A stretch of 64,000 nucleotides of DNA from a candidate division LCP-89 bacterium B3_LCP (GTDB lineage: Bacteria > Electryoneota > B3-LCP), in the NCBI GenBank assembly GCA_005223185.1, contig NJBN01000014.1, forward strand, positions 20,848 to 84,847, read 5' to 3'. Below are positions 47,617 through 56,713 of the stretch, piece after piece. The position numbers and the translations under genes were made by a program. Under the pieces are notes generated by a model that saw only the letters and a list, made by a program, of their open reading frames with translations, searched no databases and had not been told where the DNA came from. Position 1 is the first letter of the stretch, and the number at the start of each line of letters is the position of its first letter.

Positions 47617-48069
47617 TCAGGGAATATTATTCAGGCGAATCTTGATCTCTTTTTCCCACCAGCGTTTGGCTTCATCCCCTTTGAGGAGATCCTCCAATTC
47701 ATCCTGGGCATCGGCTGGATCTATCAATAAAATCCAGCCGACGCCGTAAGGATCATCCCGAATGATTTCCGGATCCTGGTGGAGTTCTAAATTCACATCC
47801 AGTATTTCGCCGGACAACGGAGCATAAAGAAGTTTCTTCTTCTGTTCACCACGGATTACACCGCAGATCTCATCCTGTGCGATCTCGTCCCCTTCGTTGG
47901 GAAAGTCCAGTCGGACGATCTTATCCACATCGCGGAGGAAGACGTCATCCAGACCTACGCGATAGCGATCTCCCAATTCATGCTCTTCTCTACGAACCCA
48001 AGTATGTTCCGGATGGAAATAGAGGTCCTTGGGAAAAGGCAGCTTGGATATGTCCTTCTTTTCAGGCAT
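47617..48069 (-). CDS. GcvH-like lipoyl-domain protein without the usual lipoyl Lys
   Basis: The 150-residue product has the GcvH pattern: FHPEHTWVRREE, YRVGLDDVFLRDV, EGDEIAQDEICGVIRGEQKKKLLYAPLSGEI and GWILLIDPAD. In GcvH the lipoyl Lys lies six residues before the Tyr of YAP; here that place is Gln and three Lys follow it. The alignment could shift by one, so loss of the site is likely but not certain. No gcvT or gcvP is in the window. The role is open. Confidence 0.82.
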   Translation of the reverse strand: MPEKKDISKLPFPKDLYFHPEHTWVRREEHELGDRYRVGLDDVFLRDVDKIVRLDFPNEGDEIAQDEICGVIRGEQKKKLLYAPLSGEILDVNLELHQDPEIIRDDPYGVGWILLIDPADAQDELEDLLKGDEAKRWWEKEIKIRLNNIP

Positions 48070-48122
48070 TTTTTTTTACTACCAGATAGACCTTCTATAT
48101 TCCTGTTATCATCAGAGCTAAT

Positions 48123-48221
48123 TTAGACAACACCCTGCTCGATCATGCTGTCAGCAACCTTCTCGAAACCGGCGATGTTAGCGAGGATATATATATATTG
48201 GGTCGCCTCATAGGCTGTGCT
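48123..48221 (-). pseudogene. gdhA: C-terminal fragment of glutamate dehydrogenase (gdhA remnant)
   Basis: On the minus strand this stretch reads STAYEATQYIYI followed by LANIAGFEKVADSMIEQGVV and a TAA. The last 20 residues fit the conserved end of NADP-dependent glutamate dehydrogenase (ANIAGF.KVAD.M...G). A TAA immediately upstream in the same frame and the small size show it is not a gene. The upstream part includes a short AT repeat. It sits just downstream of the FMN-type glutamate synthase. Confidence 0.7.
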
Positions 48222-48233
48222 TTAACTGGTCGT

Positions 48234-49859
48234 TTACTTCCTCTTAGATTTTTTCGCGGCTTTGCCGTTTGATTGATCGAGAATCTCGATTGCCCGGTCT
48301 TTATCGAGGTCCATCATGTACGGCAATCCGGTGATCTCAGAAGCCTCACGAGTCAAACAGGCAAGATCATCCCTGGTCATGTAACCCAGGTTGAATTTGC
48401 GGCTACCACACATCAGTTGCCGTAACCCCTGTGCTAAGCGTTCGTAATAGGTGTAGAGACCTATTGCGCCCGTCGGGAGCTTCTCGAATTCTTTATTGCC
48501 CAGGTCTTTGCGCAGGTCTGCTGCTGTCACGAAAATTTCGTCCTTCGAATTACCAAAGCGTTCGACATAGACCGGAACCTCGTTATTATCAATGGTGCGA
48601 CCAAGGGTTTTTCCTACCATGGTGGCAGCCAATGGGGACCTTGCCATTCCGATTAACTTCACGAACGGCGCACCCAGGGCTAATCCCTTAAACATCTGGT
48701 CTTCGAAGGTGAATCCGCCAGCCAGACAGAGCGCCGGTACATGTTCACCACGATCCGCCAGACGTTTGGTATATTGATACAGCATCGAATGCAGCTCAAC
48801 TGTCGGAACACCCCATTCATTCATCATGCGCCAGGGGCTCATACCGGTTCCGCCACCAGCACCATCAACAGTGAGCAGATCGATATTATACTTGGAAGCG
48901 AACAAAACAGCGCGTGCCAGGTCAGCAGGGCGATAGGCGCCTGTCTTCAAGAAGATGTACTTTGCGCCGGCGGCGCGTAGTTCTTCAGTACGTTTAGCAA
49001 ATGCCTCTTCGGTCACCATACCGACGCGTGAATGCCTCTCGAATTCCTTGAACGAGCCATTTTCAAAAGCTTTGATAACGTTCGGATCGGTCGGATTGGG
49101 CAGTACCACATACCCGCGGTCATATAATAACTGGGCTTTTTTAAGATCGGTAACTTTTACTTCACCACCGATGTCCTTGGCGCCTTGACCCCACTTGAGT
49201 TCGACGATTTCGACACCCAGTTTTTCAATAGCGTATTCCTGGACACCTAAACGGGTATCTTCGACATTAGCCTGAACAATAGTAGCGCCCCAGCCATCGA
49301 TCTGGTGATCTTTAAACAAGTTGACGCGACGCTTCAGATCGACAGTATCAATGATCCTGCCCTTTTTAATAACCGCTTGCGGATCCATCCCAACAACGTT
49401 TTCGCCGATGGTTAGACCAGTTCCAGCCAATGCAGTTCCAATTGCCAATCCATCCCAATTATTCTTGGCAACGTTAGTAGAACCGATACCCGGAATCATG
49501 ATGGGAAGCTTGAACTTCAGACCCTTATCGTGCCCGAAGTGGGCTTCAAGGTTGACTGCCGGAAAGATCGCTTTGTCACTGTCGGCTTCAACTCCCAGAG
49601 CACCTACACAGGTGCCCATGATATTGATATGAGAATAGTCAACAGGGTAAACTTTTTCCGATGCTGTAGTGATTACTCCAAAAGGTTGTGGATAGATAAC
49701 TTCGTGTCCGCGATAAGCGGATTTACCGATTTCACACATACCAACACAGCCATCAACACAGGTTACGCACATACCGGATATGGGAGTAACCGAATCTTCT
49801 GTTCTGTTTTTGGTTAATGTAGCAGCCGATGCATTTATTCTCGAGAGAGTCGATGCCAT
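48234..49859 (-). CDS. gltB: FMN-binding glutamate synthase large-subunit-like protein
   Basis: The 541-residue product has an N-terminal Cys cluster (CVTCVDGCVGMCEIG) and the glutamate synthase FMN/3Fe-4S domain, visible in GIGSTNVAKNNWDG, VELKWGQGAKDIGGEVK, LLTVDGAGGGTGMSPWRMM and ALCLAGGFTFEDQMFKGLALGA. It lacks the amidotransferase domain of classical GltB, as archaeal-type enzymes do. Electrons should come from the small subunit; a GltD-like domain is fused to StnB just upstream. Its gene begins 29 bases after the small Fe-S subunit gene. Confidence 0.88.
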   Translation of the reverse strand: MASTLSRINASAATLTKNRTEDSVTPISGMCVTCVDGCVGMCEIGKSAYRGHEVIYPQPFGVITTASEKVYPVDYSHINIMGTCVGALGVEADSDKAIFPAVNLEAHFGHDKGLKFKLPIMIPGIGSTNVAKNNWDGLAIGTALAGTGLTIGENVVGMDPQAVIKKGRIIDTVDLKRRVNLFKDHQIDGWGATIVQANVEDTRLGVQEYAIEKLGVEIVELKWGQGAKDIGGEVKVTDLKKAQLLYDRGYVVLPNPTDPNVIKAFENGSFKEFERHSRVGMVTEEAFAKRTEELRAAGAKYIFLKTGAYRPADLARAVLFASKYNIDLLTVDGAGGGTGMSPWRMMNEWGVPTVELHSMLYQYTKRLADRGEHVPALCLAGGFTFEDQMFKGLALGAPFVKLIGMARSPLAATMVGKTLGRTIDNNEVPVYVERFGNSKDEIFVTAADLRKDLGNKEFEKLPTGAIGLYTYYERLAQGLRQLMCGSRKFNLGYMTRDDLACLTREASEITGLPYMMDLDKDRAIEILDQSNGKAAKKSKRK

Positions 49860-49888
49860 TGTAAACTCCTTATTCCTCTTTATAATTA

Positions 49889-50563
49889 TTATTTTTCAAT
49901 TTCACAAGCGACACAGGGATCCATGTAACACATCAAATCCCCGAATTTATCTTTATCAAGGCATGGAGCGGCTATATTGGCGCAGGCTCCACATATTGCT
50001 TTATCTGGTTCACTAAAGGTACACCGCAGCGAGCAAGCTGGACATACATACATACAACCACCGCATAACCTGCAAACATCAGATTTAATGTCGAAAGGTG
50101 TGCCAATACTGCGGGTTTCACCGCGCCCTCTGAAACCGATGGCTTTGGCAACCATCTGCTCTTCACACATACGGACACACAGCCCGCAGAGGATGCAGTC
50201 TTCGTGTTCCTGTCTGAAGCGCTGCTGACGCACGTTATACTTCGATGCAATATCCTGAATTATTTTGGACTGCGGGCAAGATGCCAGATGCAGCTCAATG
50301 ATCATTCTTCTGGCACGATCAACTCTTTTTGAGGTAGTCCTGACCTTCAGCCCTTCCTGCACTGGATAGGTGCATGAGGTGACCAGCTTGGCTCTATCTC
50401 CCTCACCGATCTCAACCAGGCATAGTCTACAGGCACCATAAGGTGATAATCCCTCCTTACTGCAAAGGGTTGGAATTGGAAATCCGAGGAATTGGGCAGC
50501 TTCAAGGATCGTCATTCCCTCTTCCATGGAAACATTCAAGCCGTTTATGGTCAGGTTTATCAT
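49889..50563 (-). CDS. stnA: Small Fe-S subunit, HoxU/NuoG-N-terminus-like (StnA)
   Basis: The 224-residue product has a plant-type [2Fe-2S] ferredoxin domain (SPYGACRLCLVEIGEG with further Cys) and 4Fe-4S motifs in CILCGLCVRMCEE and CRLCGGCMYVCPACS. It looks like the electron-transfer part of NuoG/HydA without catalytic cofactor site. The ATG overlaps the stop of the flavoprotein gene (ATGA). In Sporomusa the Stn complex has such a small subunit beside NuoF-GltD-like and NuoE-like subunits, so the symbol is given by analogy. Confidence 0.82.
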   Translation of the reverse strand: MINLTINGLNVSMEEGMTILEAAQFLGFPIPTLCSKEGLSPYGACRLCLVEIGEGDRAKLVTSCTYPVQEGLKVRTTSKRVDRARRMIIELHLASCPQSKIIQDIASKYNVRQQRFRQEHEDCILCGLCVRMCEEQMVAKAIGFRGRGETRSIGTPFDIKSDVCRLCGGCMYVCPACSLRCTFSEPDKAICGACANIAAPCLDKDKFGDLMCYMDPCVACEIEK

Positions 50564-53500
50564 AATACCTTTTCCTCGTCAATCAGTGATTCAATCTTTT
50601 CTTCTTTCGGCTGTGTGAACTCAAGATCGCAACGCAGGCAACGCATAGCCTCTAATTTAGCATCGGCTTCAGATAGTGTCTTTTCCACCTCAATAAAACT
50701 GTTTTTACGTTGATCTACCGGTGCCCGCGGAGGTTCAATACGACTCAACTGGTCTAATTTCTCATCGCTCAACATACATGGAGCGACATAGACTTCAGGC
50801 GCTCTGGGTTTTTCAGGTTGGTTGAGGTCTTCACCTTTCAGATAACGGTCAATCATCACAGCCGCCTTACGTCCTGCGGCAATAGCGTCTATTACGGTAT
50901 TTGGTCCAGTTACGACGTCACCACCAGCAAATACACCCGCACGACTACAGCAAAGTGTATCTTTGTCTACTTCTAAAGTGCCATCATCCCGAATTTTAAG
51001 CTCTGATTCTCCCTTGGGTGATATAGAATCAACATCCGGTTGCTCACTAATAGCGACAATCAGTGTATCCAGAGGAAGAATAAATTCGCTTTTAGGTATA
51101 GGCACTGGTTTACGTCTGCCGCTGCTATCAACTTCGCCCAAGCTATTACGTATGCATTTAATACCGATTAAACGACCATCTTCCTTTATTATCTTAACCG
51201 GAGTTACCAGCGTATCAAGATTAATCCCCTCCTCGATTGCTGCATCAATTTCCTCGTAAAATGCAGGCATCTCTTCACGTGTACGACGATATAGGATAGT
51301 TACATCATCAACTCCCTTCTGTCGCAGAGCAGTTCGCGCAGCGTCAACGGCTGAATTTCCGCCACCTACAACAGCCACATGACCCTTAGCTAGTTGTTCA
51401 TTTCTCTGGCTAAAGGCTTTTAAAAATTCGATAGAAGGATATATCCCTTCACCTTCTTCTCCTTCTAAACGGAGCCGCCTGCCTTTTTGAGCTCCTATTC
51501 CAATGAATACGGCCTTGAAGCCATCATTTAATAGGTTCTCGATAGTTATATCCTTACCCAATACAGAATTGCACTTTAAGGTGACGTTCTCATCGAGAAT
51601 GGCATCAATCTCTTTAGTTAATACTTCACGGGGTAAACGATACTCCGGAATACAACTGAGCATCATGCCACCAGGCTCTGAATCCGCTTCGAAGATAGTA
51701 ACAGGATAGCCCATTAGTGAAAGATTATGCGCACCGGTTAGACCGGCTGGCCCTGCCCCAATTATGGCTACTTTATCTTTCTTCTTTTGCGAAGATCTTT
51801 GCGGCTGGTAGATCGAAGGATCTATATTATCGGTTATGAAGCGTTTTAGTGCCCGGATGGCGACGGGGCGGTTACCTACCTGTCCCAGTTTGCATCTTTC
51901 TTCACACTTATGGTCACAAACCCGGGAGCAAATTGACGGGAAAGGATTAGTCTCCCGTATAGCCAAATAAGCTTGCTCATAATCACCGTTGGCGATATGA
52001 GCGGTATAACGCCAGGCTTCGGTGCCAATCGGGCATGCAGCCTGACAAGAAGCTCCAACGAGATCCCTGCATACGCCTGCCGGGCAGCGTTTGTGTACAA
52101 TATGTTCTATATATTCTTCGCTGAAATAGCGCAGCGTGGAAAGCACAGGATTTGGAGCTGTCTGCCCCAAACCACACATAGTAGCATCTTTAACTACATT
52201 TGCCAACTCTTCGAGGAGATCAATATGCTTTAAAGTAGCTTGCCCTTTTGTTATATCATCCAGGATTTCATACATGCGTTGTGTTCCCTTACGACAGGGA
52301 TAACACTTACCACAAGATTCTTCCTTCAGGAATTTCATGTAATATTTGGCGATATCCACCATGCATGTATTCTCATCCATGACGATCATACCGCCTGACC
52401 CCATAATTGACCCTACTTTAGCCAGACTGTCATAATCAATAGGGATGTCGAACATATCAGAAGGAATGCATCCACCCGAAGGACCACCTGTCTGAACCGC
52501 CTTTATCTTCACTTTGCCTACCGGACCGCCGCCTATATCATAGATTACCTCCTTCATCTTCATTCCTAAAGGAACTTCAACGAGTCCGGTATTCCTGATT
52601 TTACCAACCAGAGAAAATATCTTCGTTCCGGTATTACCGGGCACTCCAACCTTAGCGTACTCTTTAGCTCCCTTGCTAATTATCACCGGAACGTTAGCTA
52701 GAGTTTCAACATTATTTATACATGTTGGATGACCCCAAATTCCTTTTTCGATGGGATATGGTGGTCTCTGCCGGGGTTCACCCAGGCGACCTTCAATCGA
52801 TTTAATTAGCGCTGTTTCTTCTCCACATACGAATGCACCAGCTCCTCGTACAATTTCGATATCGAAATTAATACCAGTTCCTGCAATATCTTCCCCCAAC
52901 AAACCTAACTCATGGGCTTGTCTGATGGCAATCACACTATGTTTGATAGCCAGTGGATATTCAGTTCGTACGTAGATATATCCTTTGTTTGCTCCAATAG
53001 CAATACCAGCTATTATCATACCTTCCAAGATAGCGTGCGGATTACCTTCCAAGAGACTTCGGTCCATATAAGCTCCTGGATCTCCTTCATCGGCATTGCA
53101 GACGATATATTTCTGTCCTGAATGATCTTCTGAATTATGTGCTAACTCCCACTTGTTTCCTGTGGGAAATCCTGCACCACCTCGACCTCTCAAACCTGAT
53201 TGTTGAACTTCCTTTATGATCCAATCAGGTTGGGGATTTTCAAGCACCTTTTCAAGTGCAGAGTAGCCGTTGCGCTCAAGATAATCCATGATCCGAATTG
53301 GATCAATCTTTTCATTATCACCAAGGATAGTACGTGTCTGTTTCTTGAAAAAGGGAATATCTTCCTGGTTGTCATAATGCACATTCTTACCAGGTTCATT
53401 ATATAGAAGATCTTCAACTACTTCACCTGCTATCGCGGCATTTATGACTCTGGGAACATCCTCCATTTTAAGCTTGGGGTAGAGATTATGTCCAGGTTCC

Positions 53501-53745
53501 ACTAATATAAATGGATCCATTTCACAGAAGCCTTGACAACCAGTAATTCGTATAGAGATTTTTTCCTGGAGGCTTCGTTCCAGAATATAGCGCTTCATGA
53601 TGCGCAATATATCGTTTGATCCACTGGCTTGTCCGCCCGTTCCTGCACAAATTACCAGACAGGGTCTGGTATCCTCTATTCTCTTTTCCTCTAAAATGCG
53701 CTGGCGGAAATTCTTGAAATCCTCTACAGATGATATTCTATTCAT
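50560..53745 (-). CDS. stnB: NuoF-GltD fused flavoprotein (StnB, bifurcating transhydrogenase)
   Basis: I prefer ATG 53745 (GGAG 9 bases upstream) to the TTG at 53760. The protein of about 1061 residues has a thioredoxin-like [2Fe-2S] domain (about 20-115, CAGTGG and GCQGFC), a NuoF domain (about 180-540, GRGGAGFPTGNKW, NADEGDPGAYMD, ESCGKCYPCRKGT) and a GltD-like FAD/NAD(P) part (about 570-1000, CSRVCDHKCEERCKLG, IIGAGPAGLTGA). Such a fusion is the core subunit of Stn-type complexes, which couple NADH, NADPH and ferredoxin. It is flanked by NuoE- and HoxU-like subunits and followed by a glutamate synthase. Confidence 0.88.
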   Translation of the reverse strand: MNRISSVEDFKNFRQRILEEKRIEDTRPCLVICAGTGGQASGSNDILRIMKRYILERSLQEKISIRITGCQGFCEMDPFILVEPGHNLYPKLKMEDVPRVINAAIAGEVVEDLLYNEPGKNVHYDNQEDIPFFKKQTRTILGDNEKIDPIRIMDYLERNGYSALEKVLENPQPDWIIKEVQQSGLRGRGGAGFPTGNKWELAHNSEDHSGQKYIVCNADEGDPGAYMDRSLLEGNPHAILEGMIIAGIAIGANKGYIYVRTEYPLAIKHSVIAIRQAHELGLLGEDIAGTGINFDIEIVRGAGAFVCGEETALIKSIEGRLGEPRQRPPYPIEKGIWGHPTCINNVETLANVPVIISKGAKEYAKVGVPGNTGTKIFSLVGKIRNTGLVEVPLGMKMKEVIYDIGGGPVGKVKIKAVQTGGPSGGCIPSDMFDIPIDYDSLAKVGSIMGSGGMIVMDENTCMVDIAKYYMKFLKEESCGKCYPCRKGTQRMYEILDDITKGQATLKHIDLLEELANVVKDATMCGLGQTAPNPVLSTLRYFSEEYIEHIVHKRCPAGVCRDLVGASCQAACPIGTEAWRYTAHIANGDYEQAYLAIRETNPFPSICSRVCDHKCEERCKLGQVGNRPVAIRALKRFITDNIDPSIYQPQRSSQKKKDKVAIIGAGPAGLTGAHNLSLMGYPVTIFEADSEPGGMMLSCIPEYRLPREVLTKEIDAILDENVTLKCNSVLGKDITIENLLNDGFKAVFIGIGAQKGRRLRLEGEEGEGIYPSIEFLKAFSQRNEQLAKGHVAVVGGGNSAVDAARTALRQKGVDDVTILYRRTREEMPAFYEEIDAAIEEGINLDTLVTPVKIIKEDGRLIGIKCIRNSLGEVDSSGRRKPVPIPKSEFILPLDTLIVAISEQPDVDSISPKGESELKIRDDGTLEVDKDTLCCSRAGVFAGGDVVTGPNTVIDAIAAGRKAAVMIDRYLKGEDLNQPEKPRAPEVYVAPCMLSDEKLDQLSRIEPPRAPVDQRKNSFIEVEKTLSEADAKLEAMRCLRCDLEFTQPKEEKIESLIDEEKVL

Positions 53746-53792
53746 AAAGCCAGACTCCAAGCTTTCAGTTATTAAATTATTTGGAAATGGTT

Positions 53793-54632
53793 TTATTCAC
53801 CGAGATCGAGTAGGTGACCCTTACATCCACGGCGCAGGCAGACTTGCACAACGCCTCCACCACGCACAATCATTGGTACCATTGGAGCGCCGCATTCCGA
53901 GCAATTCGATCCGCTAATCAGCTCAGCGTGGCAATGCGGGCAGAAAAGATTCAAGACAGTATCTATGGGGATCACATGTTCGGAAGATACGTTATAACTC
54001 CCATAAAGACATGACAAACTGAGCCACCCATGCTTGCTTCCGAATGAAGCTGTTACTGTGATGGAGGGATGACCATCAACCAGATTATTACGATCCATCA
54101 AGCTGTGATTGCAGCGCGGGCAGCTAACTTCAATGGGGAAGATCCGTTGATCAGTTTTAATCTCGATTTTATCAAAACCAGCTAAAGCTTCATTAATGAT
54201 TTCCTTAACCTTAACGGTTTTAACCTTGGAGAAATAGTGCCCGTCCACCACGGCGATCGGACCAAGCGCGCAGGCACCCAGACAGTTCACAGTTTCCAAT
54301 GTGAATTCTCGGTCAGGTGTGGTCTCACCTGCTCTGATTCCCAGTTGTTTCTCAAATTCCTTAACTATAAACGGTGCATTACGGACGTGACAGGCGGTGC
54401 CCAAACAGACGGACATCAGATGTTTTCCTCTTGGTTTTAGACTGAAGGATTTATAGAACGTAGCAACACCATAGATGTCCACGAGAGCCTGCCCGGACTT
54501 ATCGGCGACAATCTGCAGAGCTTCTTGCGGAAGATAGCCAAAGTGATTTTGTATATCCTCCAAGATTGATATCAGACCGTCCTGACCCTCGTTGTGCTTC
54601 TCCAGGATGTTCTGTACTACTTCAGGATTCAT
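53793..54632 (-). CDS. stnC: NuoE-like subunit with C-terminal zinc-ribbon extension (StnC)
   Basis: Residues 1-160 are NuoE-like: YGVATFYKSFSLKPRGKH, SVCLGTACHVRNA and NCLGACALGPIAVVDG carry the [2Fe-2S] Cys residues. The extra 120 residues have CPRCNHSLMDR, CPHCHAELISGSNCSEC and CLRRGCKG, so at least one zinc ribbon. AGGG lies 8 bases before ATG 54632. It is the first gene of the Stn set. Confidence 0.88.
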   Translation of the reverse strand: MNPEVVQNILEKHNEGQDGLISILEDIQNHFGYLPQEALQIVADKSGQALVDIYGVATFYKSFSLKPRGKHLMSVCLGTACHVRNAPFIVKEFEKQLGIRAGETTPDREFTLETVNCLGACALGPIAVVDGHYFSKVKTVKVKEIINEALAGFDKIEIKTDQRIFPIEVSCPRCNHSLMDRNNLVDGHPSITVTASFGSKHGWLSLSCLYGSYNVSSEHVIPIDTVLNLFCPHCHAELISGSNCSECGAPMVPMIVRGGGVVQVCLRRGCKGHLLDLGE

Positions 54633-54787
54633 CGGTAATTCCCTAAGATTTTATACTTAATGTTAACAGTATTCTTCACAGTGCTATATACCATATTGGG
54701 TATTGCGATTCATAATCACTCATGTGATTACCTTCACAATTAAATCAGATCCGGACAGGTTTTTACGTTCTTCTTTTTTTTAAGATT

Positions 54788-54813
54788 AGGCTGATAGTTT
54801 CTGCTATCAGCCT
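54788..54813. repeat. Hairpin after the GNAT gene
   Basis: AGGCTGATAG and CTATCAGCCT form a perfect 10-bp stem with a 6-base loop. On the minus strand it follows the GNAT gene but no T-run follows it there; on plus it is followed by TTACATTTTATATC. It may act as a weak terminator. Confidence 0.5.
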
Positions 54814-54844
54814 TACATTTTATATCTTAATTGAATTACTTTAT

Positions 54845-55306
54845 TTATTCGTCTAAACTAATCTCAAGCTGTACCATCTGTCCCTGTTTAAAGCCTACAG
54901 TCCCGAAGAATTCGCGGCTTGATTTATCCTCGCTGTCGAACATGGTGTAAACACATTTGACATTGAGTGTGGCAAACTGAACTAATAGTTCCCGAATCAG
55001 TTCGGCAGCAACCCTTTTGCGTCGGTACTCCTGATCGACACCTATCAGTTCAACCCATCCTGTACCAGCGCTGACGCCAAACTCCCAACCGGATATATTT
55101 CCCATTACGCAACCTACGATATGGTTGTCCATTGTGGCAACCAGAGATAAGTTAGGATGCCGCATCCGGAAGACAGCAAATTTTTTCTCCCAATACTCAT
55201 GGCGGCGTTCACCACCCAGCAACCTGCTGTCCAATTGCACCACTGAGTCAAAATCATCCGCCTTGAGAGGTCTGATGGCTAATTCTGAATCTTTAGATCT
55301 ATCCAT
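54845..55306 (-). CDS. GNAT-family N-acetyltransferase
   Basis: The 153-residue product has the GNAT core: LVATMDNHIVGCVMGNI, ELIGVDQEYRRKRVAAELI (acetyl-CoA loop, the Gly residues replaced by RRKRVA) and SREFFGTVGFKQGQMVQLE. The loop deviates from Q/RxxGxG/A. The substrate is unknown. It stands alone between the stn genes and dnaJ. Confidence 0.82.
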   Translation of the reverse strand: MDRSKDSELAIRPLKADDFDSVVQLDSRLLGGERRHEYWEKKFAVFRMRHPNLSLVATMDNHIVGCVMGNISGWEFGVSAGTGWVELIGVDQEYRRKRVAAELIRELLVQFATLNVKCVYTMFDSEDKSSREFFGTVGFKQGQMVQLEISLDE

Positions 55307-55480
55307 CTATCTGTCTGTGAAATTAGTACTTTGGATCATTTTGTATATTTCAGAGAGCGATTCGCCTATATCTCGCGATTTAATCTCAACAATTTAATTT
55401 AAAAAAAATAGGAAATCAAGAAAAATCCGTCAGATCGGTTATGAAAAAATAGCGGATTTTTCATATCCTACATTGAAGAG

Positions 55481-55509
55481 GAAAACTATTCCCTCCTGTT
55501 AAGGGAATA
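55481..55509 (-). terminator. Terminator of dnaJ
   Basis: On the minus strand TATTCCCT pairs with AGGGAATA around a 7-base loop, followed by GTTTTCCTC. It begins 18 bases after the dnaJ stop codon. A second, weaker inverted pair (AAAAATCCG at 55421-55429, CGGATTTTT at 55453-55461) lies further on. Confidence 0.6.
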
Positions 55510-55527
55510 CGACGCAACATCAACCTT

Positions 55528-56595
55528 CTATTCAGTTGCTCGTTTACACCAACCTTTATCATCTATAGCAGGCGAAAAGCCTTTAGTAGATTCTAAACGC
55601 TTCAGCAGCGAAATCTGTTTCCGGTTCAACTCATTTGGTATCGCCAGGCTGTATTTGACTACCAAATCACCTTTGCCGCCATCTTTATCAGGCATTCCCC
55701 GCCCCGGGACTTTCAGTACGCCTTCAGGTATTTTGCGGGGTTCCAACTTCAAAGCAATCGGTCCGTTCAAACTGGGCGCCTGAAGTTCGCACCCCTGCAG
55801 CCACTGGGTGAAGGTTACATTACAGTGATAAATCAAATCGCCATTCTTGCGTTCGAAATAGGGATGTTCCTTTTGAACGATTACAACTTTGAGATCACCC
55901 GACTTCCCCCCCATAAATCCCTGATGCCCCTGGGATTTCACCACTATCTTCTCTTTGTCATCACTGCCGGGTGGCACACCAACAGTAATAGTTATGTCCG
56001 CCAGGATCTGTCCTCTGCCCTCGCAGTTTTGACAAGCTTTCATCGCCTGCAAGCCGGAACCACCGCATTTTCGACAAGGGATGGAATCTCTGCGACTGCC
56101 GCTGCGATGAGTAAAATCAGGAACGTCACCGGAACCTTTGCACACCGGACAGATTCCTCCTGCGGCGCCACCGGCTATGCCGGTACTTTCGCACTCTGCA
56201 CAAGGCTGCCTGCGCCTGATTTTGACTTTTCTCATCACTCCTTCAGCTAACTCTTCAAGAGTAACGTAAAGCCGGACTAAAATATCCTTACCTTCTCGGG
56301 GTCCCTGCCTGGATGTTTCCTTGGGAGTATCTTTCCGGTAGGTTCGTGTACTTTGATGACGATGCGTTTCAGCACGCAAATGGGGATTTAAATCTTCGTA
56401 GGATTTCCTCCGTGCAGGATCAGAAAGTACCCAATAGGCGTGCGCTATTTCCTTGAAACGTTCAGCTGTATGGGGATTATCAGGATTTAAATCCGGGTGG
56501 TATTTTTTAGCGAGTTGGCGATAAGCTTCACGAACTTTCCGTTGCGGCGCGCCAAGGCTCAGGCCCAGTAAATTGAATAGGTTCTTGTCAGGCAT
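55528..56595 (-). CDS. dnaJ: DnaJ-type co-chaperone
   Basis: The start is set at ATG 56595 (MPDKNLFNLLGLSLGAP), since the longer frame adds a hydrophobic run from AT-rich DNA. The protein has about 355 residues: a J domain with the HPD motif (KKYHPDLNPDNP), a short linker, a zinc-finger region with four CxxC-type motifs (CAECESTG, CPVCKGSG, CRKCGGSG, CQNCEGRG) and the C-terminal substrate domain. The Gly/Phe-rich linker usual after the J domain is absent, replaced by a polar stretch. It stimulates DnaK; no dnaK or grpE is in the window. Confidence 0.9.
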   Translation of the reverse strand: MPDKNLFNLLGLSLGAPQRKVREAYRQLAKKYHPDLNPDNPHTAERFKEIAHAYWVLSDPARRKSYEDLNPHLRAETHRHQSTRTYRKDTPKETSRQGPREGKDILVRLYVTLEELAEGVMRKVKIRRRQPCAECESTGIAGGAAGGICPVCKGSGDVPDFTHRSGSRRDSIPCRKCGGSGLQAMKACQNCEGRGQILADITITVGVPPGSDDKEKIVVKSQGHQGFMGGKSGDLKVVIVQKEHPYFERKNGDLIYHCNVTFTQWLQGCELQAPSLNGPIALKLEPRKIPEGVLKVPGRGMPDKDGGKGDLVVKYSLAIPNELNRKQISLLKRLESTKGFSPAIDDKGWCKRATE

Positions 56596-56713
56596 CTGGA
56601 AATAATGAAAATAATAATATATTATAGCGGTTATCGAAAGAAAAATCAAGTATTATTGTAAACTTTTTAAGGCAGGGCTTTAAGATTAAGGGGACAAAGC
56701 GAATCTTTTCCGC

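Noticed and set aside
47617..48069. Ordinary glycine cleavage H protein
   Set aside because: No gcvT or gcvP nearby and the lipoyl Lys position appears to be Gln.
49889..54632. Respiratory complex I fragment
   Set aside because: Only NuoE/F/G-like soluble parts occur, fused to a GltD domain; no membrane subunits are near.
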